From: Sipunculus nudus
Lineage: Eukaryota; Annelida; Sipuncula; Golfingiida; Sipunculidae
Length of the DNA: 64,000 nt
Assembly: GCA_026874595.1 (NCBI GenBank)
Contig: CM049308.1
Location: 11,683,501 to 11,747,500 of the forward strand
Direction of reading: 5' to 3'
The position numbers and the translations under genes are program-made. Position 1 is the first letter of the stretch. Every line of letters begins with the position of its first letter. The notes beneath the pieces are model-generated. The model ran no database searches. It was not told where the DNA came from and was given only the letters and a program-made list of their open reading frames with translations. This document shows positions 12,534 to 25,094 of the stretch, in pieces.

Positions 12534-15500
12534 TGAATCCCTACAAATAGCCAAGGTCTCTGGAGTTGGTGATTACAGAAGAGTGCTTGAAAGGCATAGG
12601 AAGCATTTTCAACTTAAAGGAAATTTTGTTCTTCATAATAGTCAGCATAATATTAAAATAGGGTAAACAATGTAAATTTCACTATATTTATACAGTAAAA
12701 CCTCAAACTTTTGACCAACAGTTATACCTTGAAAAAGTGGTTGCATTTTGAGTGAGGTCTTATACACTGAGTAAATTAAGAATTGGGACCATTAACAAGT
12801 GGTTATATTTTTAGGTGGTTGCTAAAGATAGGTGATTGTTGGGCAAGGTTTTTACTTTATGAATTTAATACTGTAATCTCATAAATAAAGTTTAATTAAA
12901 AGCTAAAGGACAAATGTTCATTCAGTGAAATTATAAAATTTGCACAAAAGTTAGTATCATACTTAAACACTAATAACTGAGTAATACTGTAACCTCATGA
13001 ATACTCAGGAAGTCCGAGGTGACAAAAGGGGTTTTAATGATTCAAAAGTGTAACAGGTCACACTCCCCTTTACTTAATCACCTTCACAAAATCAGTATGT
13101 TGATTAAAGAAATAGGTCATCATGCAGAAAGAAATGATTATGTCATATTTATCTGCACTTTGGTTATGGTGAATTAATTATCACACGTAGCTTACTCTAA
13201 ACCAGGTTAAAACAGGAGGAAACAGAAGAGCAGAGAAAGGATGTTATTTTCCAGAATCATCACCCCACATGTTCTATTTAGGGCTTATATACTCAAAAAT
13301 TTTAAATTGTTATTACCATTATGTATCTTAAATCACATGGTGCTATATTTTATAATTGACATTTGTGTTTTACACATGTACAAATACTGATTTACCAATT
13401 ATACTTTGCTGCATCACACACACAACCAGTTTTGTTGAATTTCTTGGAAGCTTCAAAATTTCATAACAGCCTAGTGTTATTGAATTGTTTTCCTTGAAAG
13501 AACACTGGAAGGAGTGAACATTAAAAGGTAAACCTTAAAGTATGTCACTGAAATAACAGCATTTTATACACCATTATTTACGAGAATTTTGTTCCTCTGA
13601 TTCACCATATAAGATGTATATAATTTTTTGTTACTGATCAAATAATGTGGTTGGCTTCATATATGCGATTTTCATTGTTTCAACAAGGTTCTATTTTTGC
13701 AGTCTTACTACAGAGTAATATATACACAGAGTATATCCACCATTTTATTATTATTTCAATTTGTACATTATTTCCAGAGTACATGGAAATCTTCAACAGT
13801 GGAAATTCCTGATGATTATAGGCAGATAATCTAAAAGATCTGATACTTTTAATAGAAGTCCTTGATAGGTGTATAGCATAAAACATGTTATCACTTGTAA
13901 TACCAATTGTTTGAGATTTATGGATAATGTGTTAGGTGAATATGACCAATCATGTACCTGTACTCATAAGGAGTCTTGTTCATAATTTATTTTCTCAAGA
14001 ACAACCCCCCCCCCCCCCCTTTCCATGAATATCACAATTTGAAACTAGTGAAGACAAACTAACCACAGTGTGTTTTATAGGTTTATGATTATTTCAAATT
14101 TTTATCTAGTATTGATTTGAATTTATATACATGTAGTCATTTTGTTAACCGTGACATGCCAAACTGGCATATTATTAACAGAAATATACACCTTTTCATC
14201 AAATGATTAATATATATTATACCATAGTAGTTTTAGAAGTTAAATCACAAGGTTCTATGTGTATGCTTTCTAATCAGGCCAAAACATATCTCATCAAGGT
14301 ATTTCAGGGTGTTTTAAATGGATCTCTTGAATGTCAATCATTTTAAATAAAAAAGGTAGTCAAGTTAACTTGTTTCTTTTTCATGCATTTCTTTCAAGTG
14401 AGCCCCTGCCAAAGTCTTTCACATAGAAAAATTAAAAAAAAAAAATTCCAGCAATGATTGGCAGAGAATGAATGGTATGCAAGGCAAGACTCAAAAAAAA
14501 ATTATCTACCACTGTGGAAAATTTGAATGGCATCACCTATGCCAGACTACTGGTCACTCCTCAGAAATGCAAAATACTATGAAATTTTTATTTAGTGTGA
14601 CAGCATTTTTGTGAGAAAGCTGCAGACAGACAACTCTCCCGAACAGTGAAATGTTCCATTTATTACCAGATTAACATATATCACTCCTTATCCGGTGTGG
14701 TATAACCATACGGTTAATATTGTAACATTAGTGAAATGCAGATTATCTTTTGTAATAATTACAAATCTAATGGTTGTTTGCATACTAGCTGCAATCAACG
14801 AAGAACCACCATACATGCGCATCAACAGAAAGAACACCTTGTACATACAATAGTTTAATAAAATGTTCTTAGACTCATTCACACTTTGTACATAACATTT
14901 ATGACTCTACCAAAATATGAAATACACACTTGTTCATCTTTTTTATGGAAAATATAGCCCTTTTCCCCTCATTAACTGGATACTGGTACTACTGATGAAA
15001 CTAAAACTGTAATCCTCACAAAAGAAAACAGGTTGCCAATGAACACAAAGGGCCACTGACTACTCTGGAGTGGCATAGTGTTTCATTTATTCAAATATAC
15101 TTATGTGTAGAGTTTATAATATGTCAAGGTAACACTGAGATCTGTCTGCAAATGGTTTCTTGTTTCACTGACTGGAACATTTATATTACAACAATCCAGA
15201 AGATTATGTTGCCTAAAGGAATCTGTTACTTGTATCCCCATATTATTTCAGTGCTTGTTGTGGCAAGTCCACCAGTTTGTAAAATGTAATATATTCAGTA
15301 AGAAACGCTGCCATGTACATAGTAAAGCTAACTACAGCACAATGTCTTGACAATATAGTCCAGTCATACCGCATGGTTAATGACAAAACTTAGTATCTCC
15401 ATCCAAGATGCTTGCTGTTTCACCATTAAGTAAATTGTGTTTTCGAGTAAAAACACGAGGGTTCCATATGTCAGTGCTGAGATGTGACAGCTGATATAAA

Positions 15501-15617
15501 TGTCAGTGGCTGACTCAGTGGACCAGTTCTTGCTACATGAAGCTGTACATTTGTGAATCAGCCATCCTGTTCTTGCTGCCAATATTTCTCATTCTTCATT
15601 CTCTCAGATTTCCCCTC
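12534..15617. other. Intergenic region between L2HGDH and eIF4A3 3' ends
   Basis: Holds the 3'UTRs of two convergent genes. An AATAAA lies near 12884 for the plus-strand gene. It also contains a poly-C run near 14004-14020 and one short inverted-repeat element near 12690. I see no further gene. Confidence 0.6.
12690..12860 (+). mobile_element. Short dispersed element, family 2 copy a
   Basis: Begins ACAGTAAAACCTCAAAC, followed by GTGGTT-containing segments such as AAGTGGTTGCAT and AGGTGGTTGCTAAAG. It resembles the copies at 17.66, 18.49 and 39.55 kb. Borders are approximate. Confidence 0.4.
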
Positions 15618-18600
15618 TTATATCAAGTCAGCAACTGTAATAAAAACAATCACAAATTTAATTCACAAGTTCTAAAATAAACAGCAAAAATGGCGTTTAA
15701 TCAATTTCTGCACTAATATCAGCTATAGCACCATATTTGCCTCCACCAGGAATGCCAGTGAATGCAAACACAATAGGGGGACACCTTGCATGGTGGAGGC
15801 TTGCATTCCTTAGAATACATATTTCTAGTTATTATATAATTTGAACCACAAGTTGCCCTGGGTTGACTTTCTGAGCATGAAATATTATGAATATAAGCAT
15901 GACTTGTCAGCTTGGGAGGGGAGCATCTGAAAACCCATATCAGATTGATAAAGACACCTCTTGATGCCTATAGTTTAATGCTTATTAATCCAATTACTTA
16001 AAAAGCCCTCTTTGCCTCTGTATAACTGCCAACATTTTGGTATAGGGGACAGTTTAGCAAACCAATTTTAATGTTCTCTAAGGGAAGACTAACAAACTTA
16101 TCTTAATGGTTCTCTCAGAAATATAAGTCTTTGTACAGATGTGTCCATTCACTTAAGTGGAAGACTGCTAAGGCAGTGTTATAATTATAAATATATATAT
16201 TAATATTCACTTATTCAATTCTTGTACTTGTTATTTCTGTTACTCATAGATACCTTCCAGAATCTGTGAATATTATATGTTTAAATTTCCAGCCATGCAT
16301 CCTTACTCTATCCAATGTTAACAGTAATTAATCATTTATGTGTCACTGTCCTACCAGTGAGTTGTTGAGGCTCAGCATAGCGTATAATAATGAATCATCA
16401 ACATCATAAACACAGCGTCATCACAGCCTTCCAGCAGAGGACAAAATATCTGCTCAGTTTTAATTACACTTACCCTAAGGGACCATTACCTAATTGAGTT
16501 TAACAAATATTGTCATGGACATATAATGTCTGCAAGAGGCTGACCATGATATTCTACCAAGATAAAGAGAACGAAAGCCGTAAAAGTGTGAGAGCCACTT
16601 ACCATTCATAGGCATTTCATCAATCTGTGTGGAGTAGTACTGTTCAATATCACGTAAAATCCTGATGTCATCATTCTTTACAAAGTTAATGGCCACACCC
16701 TTTCTGCCAAATCTTCCTGAACGACCAATCCTGTGAAGATCAGAAGCGAATTTACACATTCAAATAGCACAAACAATTAAATGCACTTTAAGTAACATGA
16801 GTGAGAAATTCAGCATAGCGTATCATATAAAATCACTGTACTGGTACTCAAAGATTCATAATTTACTCATCATCATTTCTCACTAAAGGGCTCATTACTT
16901 TCATTCTATTAAAATGATAATCTGGCCTTGCGGACATAAGCACTATATAAAATGACTCTACTGGTAATACATGCATAACTCATCAGCCAATACAGAAAAA
17001 ATCAGTAAATATTTGAAAATTTTCAGAAAGAAAATATTGTCAATTTCTCCAACCAAATTGATTGTTCTTGAATAAATGAAATTGGCTACAGACTAGTAAA
17101 TTAAATAACTTTTATTTAATTGTCCTAATGTCTTTATCAAATCAAATTTCATCATGTTAAATGGAAGAAACAATAATTTTTAGAAAGCGTAAGTATGTTT
17201 TGTGGCCTACTTTAATATTTTACTATCCAGTGGAGAAACATACAGACCTGTGTATGTACAATTCTCTGTTGTTTGGCAGGTCATAGTTGATGACCAATGA
17301 GACCTGTTGAACATCAAGACCACGGGCCCACACATCTGTTGTGATCAACACTCGGCTATATGGATGAAAAAATATATGTTTATATCACTGAGACATGTAG
17401 AAAACATACACAATACAACAACAGTTCAACAACTCCTACACTGGATGAGCAGAAGAGATCTAAATTAATTATTGAGAGTGGTTCATACCTGGAACCAGCA
17501 AACATTTACCATTCATCAGCATTGATCCATGATGAACTGGACAAAAAAGTGCAAGGTTATGCGAGTAATAAATTACTGTCAAGTAATTGCAGTGTACAGA
17601 AAATTTCAGTGTACAAGTAGTTCTTGCAAATGTTCTGAAGTATCGGTAACTCATAATTACAGTAAAATCTTGCCAGCATGAACACCTGTGGAACCAGCCA
17701 AAGGGGTTGTGTTAGTGGGAGTTTTTTTTTTATGATGATTCACATTAGCCTGGGACCAAAAAAGTGGATGTATTAGTGGGGTCTTTGAGATAGTGGGGTG
17801 GTCACCAGGCAAGATTCTCTGTAAGACCTATTTTCCCCATTTTAGCTCTTTTTTTCATTCTATTTCCACTTCTATAAAATATTTGTATTTTACTTAGGTA
17901 CATCAGTAATAAAAGCACTTAACAGCAGGAAAGGTAATCTTTGCCCAGGGAGCTCTTCAAAAACACATGTAAATACAGAAGGTTATGAATGTGTCTAGTT
18001 TTGCAGTGTTCAGCTTAAAAGAAACTCCTCCCCCTTCCCCCTCATATCATAATTGAAATGCCAATGGAAGACTCAGTATAGCGTATAATATTACATCACA
18101 GTGCTCATTTATATGCTTGTCATCATTGCCTTCACTTAATGGCCTAAAAGCCTGATAAACAGGATTGCAAAATAAACACTTATTATTCTTTTTTTGTTTT
18201 GTTTTTTTCAACAATAAAGTCACAATTTACCATAATACACATCAGTATATATCAACATACAGTAGAAAATAACATACGTTGCTCCGGATCTGAATTCTTT
18301 CATGATAGCTTCCCTCTCTTTCTGTGGCATGTCTCCATGCATGGACGATACAGTGAAGTTTGCTTCACACATTTTCTCTGTCAACCAATCCACCTGGGAA
18401 GCACAATAATAAATTCTGGCTCTAATAACTAATGATCAAAGGTGGGCGACTAGTGCTTTATGTTTTTTTTCCATTTCCGGCAACTATAGTGAAACCAGTG
18501 TAATAGGACCACCTGTGTGACTGGATAAAAGTTGTCTTACTTCACAGGTGGTCTTACTAGACTGGTCAGTTATAACCAGTGGGAATGCTTTTGGTTCAGG

Positions 18601-21600
18601 CAAGGGAGGTCTTAATAGACCGGGGGTCTTTCAGACAGGTTCCACTGTACATCCTTTCCATTGTACAACAGTATATGCCAATCAACCAATATAATGATCA
18701 GCATAAGATGATTTGTTCCACCAGCCACTGGCCACTATATCATTGCACATTCTTAAACACAATCTTTCTTTTATGAAATGAAATAGGTTAAAGACAAGAA
18801 AATATCATCAACAGCTTATTTTATATTTTGACTTTTTCTTCCTTCCTCATCACCTTTCAGTCAGGTAAACTAGCAAGGCCGAAGTGTTGCCTTCCTTATT
18901 TTGACATCTGAATCATATTGACATGAATATTCATGACACCAGCATCCAAATGAAGTCCATCACAAGACTTCATGCATATGACCAAAGCCCTTCATAACAT
19001 TATCAAAAACAACACACCATGAAGAAAGTGATTTATTGCATTATTTACCAAATCTGATTTGTCTAGTTTTTTCTTGCTAATTACATTCTTCATTATTTGC
19101 TAGAAATTTGCACTTGGACAATAGGATGCACATTTTTAAAGCCATCAGAAAATATCTATAGATAAAGCAAATGTTGACACATTTTCCCTTCCATAATCTT
19201 AAAAATTACATTATAAAACGGTCAGGTGAATGGACAAAACAAACCTGCAACTGCCATCATTTTTGTATTCAATTTTGAATAACTAAAACTTAATCATGTG
19301 TTACAGTAATAAATCACAGACGGAGCCACCTATATTTACCTTTCTTTTTGTGTTACAGAAGATGACGGCTTGTGTAATGGTCAGTGTATCGTAGAGGTCA
19401 CACAATGTGTCAAATTTCCATTCTTCCCTTTCCACAGCCACAAAGAACTGTTTGATGCCCTCCAGTGTCAATTCATCACTGTAAATATATAATAACATGG
19501 ATACAAGTTTTTTTTAACAGGATTTAGACAAGGAAAGATCACTTAATTAACAGGTATTCTTTGTAACTGAACATTTTATATTTGATTTTAAATCACATTT
19601 ACAACAAGCAAATCTCAATTAATCATTGTTTTTCATTCCAGCATGAGTAATTCAGAATAGCGTATATGTTAATCATTATGTTTCAATTTGTGATATAAAA
19701 TATCATCATAATCTCTCATACATGAACAAGGAAATACTTGCTTACCTTACATTTATTAATAACTCAAAAGTTCTGAGCAGAGAATTAAAAATAACACTCA
19801 ATAAAACCACTTCATATATTGGGTAAGATATTAAGAGCATTATATGACTGGTAAATACAACAGCTGCTGAAGAGGACTGCCACCTGTAAAGACGACGTAA
19901 AAATCCTCCCTAACTTTACCACCCACACAATGAATTGCCAGGATCATTCTGTAAATTATCAGATATTCAAGAGTTAAATAAACAATTCAAATATTTTCAA
20001 GAAATCAAACAGACTAAAAAATTCATAAAATATTCCAGCAAATGCTAAAATCCCTGAATCTCTGAGGGTAAAACAGAAACATTTCCTGGAATTTCAACTT
20101 TCCAGAATATCCCATAAATGCTAATATAAATAACTAAATTACAGGACTCTTACAATTCAATCTCTGTGTAGTATTTAGGGTTTATTTGAACAATCAGGTT
20201 GAAATAACTGACCGTTTGACCAAGATCCTGATGGGCTCTGTCATGAACTTGCTGGTCATTTCCAGGATCTCGTGAGGCAGCGTGGCAGAGATGAGGACGA
20301 CTTGCGTGGCAGGGGGAAGATATCTGTACACATCGTAGATCTGTTCCTTAAAACCTAGAGGGCAAGATAACAAAACATAATAGAACAAGAACACAGTCAT
20401 GAAGTATGTACACTGACTGATAATTATTACATTACTTGACAATGATTTGACCTGAAATTGGTATGCAATTTCAGATTGAGAAATTCAGAATAGCGTATAG
20501 ACAGATCACTGTGGTTTCACTCAATGATATAAAATATCATCATCATCATTCCTCAAACTGAAAAATGTCAATAATCAAAAATAATATATTTAAATATAAC
20601 TCTTTAATTTCAATTATATTAATAATTTAGTCATCAAAATTGCAAGCTGCACAATAAGGAGTTTTAGAAGTATCTGAAGATAACTTAAGTAGTCCCCATT
20701 TGAAATTTGATTTATCAACCCATTTGAATAGTTTGCAAAGACCATTAATTGATGTTTTACATAATCAGACACATTTAACACTATAACTAACTCTGCATAC
20801 TGCAAGATTGATAAAACATTATTCTACCAAATATTGTTTAATATGGATAAAGCACATTTGCTCTAGTTGTTAACATATTATAATACAACTGCTCAAGTTG
20901 TTAATGAAGTGAATGTTGGTGCAAGGGTGCTTGGAACAATGTGACCACCAGGCTAAGATACTATGATGAAGGATTTTGTTTGATTAAACTGAGGTAATGT
21001 TTGGAAAAATTTTCTTATCTTCTACACAAAAGCTCAAAGAATGCAGGTTACTTGGTTTTCTGTAAATAAATCATGATCCAGATGCCAATATGAAACATGA
21101 GCTGCCCACCTTTGTTCAACATTTCATCAGCTTCGTCCAACACTAGCATTTTGATTGATCTGGTCCGCAAGTTTCTCCTTCTGATCATGTCTGTTAAAAT
21201 ACAGCAAATATATCAGTGTTACATATAAATCACAAACCAACATAACTTAAAGAGTATGAGAAACACTTGACACCAAAGTGCTAAAAAAACAGTTTTCTTT
21301 AAGATGGCTCAGTCTTATGCATGTTTGAATCATTTAGGCTCATGGCTACACTGAAAAGTCATCACTGCCATCACAAGATGTTGTACTAATGTTATTAAGA
21401 GCATACACCTTATGTATATTTTATCAATTTTTAAATTAATTAGTAATGACTGTAAAACTGTATGCCATAAGTATATTAAAGCATACCTTCAAAAGAAGAG
21501 GGATATAACTGTGCTGTGTATACATGTTCACTTGATGTAACCCTTAAAGACAATACGTATTAGGAATCATGGTGGATATATACAATAATTCAGTACTGTA

Positions 21601-24600
21601 ACTTACCAAATACTCTTCCAGGTGTACCAGAAACAACATGCTGCCCATAGTCAAGTTTTCTTATGTCTTCTCCCACATTGGTCCCACCAATACATGCATG
21701 ACACTGGACACTCATATAATCTCCAAGGGCTAATATTACCTGTAATGGTATAAACACACACTGGCTTTAAATCTTCTGTAAACAATGAAACCAGACACTA
21801 CTTAATCACAATGAAAATTGAGCAAACAATTCTTGAAAATCAACAACCTGAAAAAAGTTTTATATATACAACTTGCATGATACATTACAACTTAAACAAG
21901 ACACCATTTTATTATCTAAAAATTTAAGTATTAATATTGTATTTCTTGAAAGCTATATCCTCCCTAATAACCAGAAAATAACATATTGATCATATTAACA
22001 ATTAATGAAATTGAAAATAAGATAGCTCTATGACTGGAGCACATAAAAATATGCCAACACAAAATGACCTGGTGATTGGCATGTACATAATTTTCCTTCC
22101 TACATTTCTTTTGAATCCCTAATGACCTCTGAATAGCATCTGCATTATTACTTTAAGAATGATGCACACGTAAGTATTCTTTCAGGGTTTCCACACTTCA
22201 ACCTAAGAGAACTTCCAAGACTTATTGGACCTTAAATGTCTCATCAACAATTTCCTATTATGTATGAAATATTGTTCAAGCTTAATGACTTACTGATGAA
22301 AACAATACCATTTAGTTTACATTCTGGCATGATGGATATGCAAATAGCAACAACACATCCTTCAACTCATTCCAAAATTCGCTCTGTCCATCAAAGGATT
22401 TATACAATTACACAACATTTTACAGTATGTAAGACCTATTAAGCATAACAAAATGTGTTAATTTATTCTCCCCATATAGGAAAATTGACTCTGTCTTTAA
22501 AGGACCTGAGAGACAAATATATAATTTCAAGGAATTTCAAGGCCTCAAATTTTATATTTGTTTTAAAATCCATGACATTCCAGGTTTTCAAGGACCTACA
22601 GACTCCGACTTTGAAAAAATCTTGCAGTATGTATCTACGATGCAGGCATACCTTCTGGATCTGGACAGCCAACTCTCTTGTTGGTGACAAGACAAGGGCC
22701 TGCGTCTCTCGTACCTGCGTGTCGAGGCCCTGGAGGATCGAGATGGAGAAGGTGGCGGTCTTTCCTGTACCTGACTGAGCCCTGCAGGTATAAACAATCA
22801 CTTGTGTTTGAAATCCTATAGCTGGTTAAATGAGTCATGTGATAAAAATGTAGTTTTGCCCAAACTAAGATCATGCTTATAATCAGCTCATTATATGGCT
22901 GCAATAGCTGTGAAACTGGACAGTCTGGACTTGTGCCAAGGTTGCTAGCTTGTATTCAGTTATTATCTAGAAATTACAAACAACTTCAGACTTCCTACTT
23001 TTTTACCATATATGAACAAAATCAAAGACTCACAGAGGTCCTGTAAGGTTTATATGTGTAAAGTACCATGATGAATTTATCATGATATATCATCCTAAGT
23101 GGACAGAATATCTGCTTGGTCAGCATATCATAATTAAACCTTACAAACCAGCCCAATCTTATTCCAGCTGTCTTGCATATTTGTCTAGGTTAGCTCAGTC
23201 TTGGGTCTCACAAATGACAGTTTGAAATCCTGGACAATCACTGCAAACCTTCTTGACGCTTAAACTACATATGTTATGAACTCACTGTGCAATGACATCT
23301 CTGCCCTTTACGATGGGTTTGATAGCTCTCTGTTGAATGGCTGATGGCTTCTCAAATCCTTCAATTATAAACAAAACACATGTCAAATGCACATTTTTAG
23401 CTCAGCTGACTTTAAGTCATCTGAGCTATAGTCGTGGTCCTTTGTCGTCGTCCGTCCGTCCGTCTGGCCATTCGTTAACAGGGCACGTTTTAAAACCATT
23501 GGACCTACGAAATCAAAATTCTGCATACCAATAGATGTATCCAAAATCTCCTACCATACCGAAAATTGGGTCATTAGGACTTCGTTCCTTTGAGATATTA
23601 AGGAAAAACCCCTGTTTTCCATAAAAAAGCCATTGTCACACTTCAAAGCTGCCTAATATCAAAACCACTGATCTGTTTTTGATCATATTTAGTATTCATA
23701 TTTTTCCATACATTTTCTGTGGACATACCAAAAATTAGGTCAGTATTGGGTATTATTTTGAAGTTATGGGCCCAAATATAATGCATTTTCTTAAAAATCA
23801 GGAAATATATTTGCTTACTTAACATGAGAATTGCTGATGCTGGAGACTTTTTTTTCAGGAATATAACTTTATTTAATCAAGATTCAATTGTTTACCCAAA
23901 ATTAGATCTGAATTTTGCAAATTTTTCAAGTTATTAGCATAAATAAAAAATCAGTACCTTAAATTTTGTCCAACTTTGGCAATGGCACGTTTTTTCCCTG
24001 TAAGCACTGTTGATTTAATTTTCACAGCATATATACATAAGGATTTAATGTTTTAAAACCTGAAATTTCAAAGGAATTGTTTGAAAAGAGTAGCTTTTAT
24101 TCAAGTTTTCATACACCATGTCAATTGTTGTTTACATCTGGCCCACCTAGTAATACAGTCTTCACTTGCATTATGTAACCCACCCCAGGCAGCTTGCCCT
24201 GGCTTAGCTTGGCCACTACTAGCAGGCTTCCCCTCTGCCCTGCACTCCCTCCCCCCCCCCCCCCCCCCCAGCTGGTGCATAAACTAGATGAATGTTATAA
24301 TTTTCTGTATTTTATTTTATTTAGGCTATGCTACATTTTAGATTTTGTATTGTACCACCAGGGTTACAATGATTAAAGTGCACATTTAATTGTGTCCACA
24401 AAGTAATGTATTGCAATGAAAGTGTGGATGTTCATCAGAGTGCTCATTAAAGATTTTAATTTGTTTGACTTATAACTCATGGTTGTATCAATTGTTACAT
24501 GATACTGGCTAAATAATCAAAATTTATATTGCTGATCCTTTAATTTTAGTTCATGAAATTAAACATTCCCAACTCCAGTTTGCTCCTAGTATAATATATT

Positions 24601-24952
24601 GGGTGTTTTGATCCTTGGATTAATTTTAACACATGTATTAGTTTCATAGTTGAGAATACTTTCTTTTTTCCTGATACCATTTAAAAAATATAAATATTTA
24701 AATTTTTCCTGTTAGAGCTGTGGATTTAATTTTCACAGCATGTACATATTAGCATTTCATCTGTTAAAATCTGAAATTTGAAACTAATTGATCAAAAACT
24801 GTAGATTTTATTCAAGTTTCCAGGTACCAAGTCTTCATTGTTTACATCAGGTCAGTATAAATGCAGTGTACTGGGCAGTTACATAACACCTTCAGGTCTG
24901 ACCTACTGCCACTGTGAGTGTCTGGGTCAGGCAGTAATTACCAGAGAGCCTC

Positions 24953-24983
<31 letters not shown>

Positions 24984-25048
24984 GGCAGTTTAGCTCTCTC
25001 TTTCTCTCTCTCTCTCTTTCTCCTCTGCTTTTTCTCTTTCTCTCTCCA

Positions 25049-25094
<46 letters not shown>

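Noticed and set aside
22182-22246. Seventh possible box C/D RNA in eIF4A3 intron 3
   Set aside because: The C box would be TTGATGA, off consensus, and the flanks do not pair convincingly.
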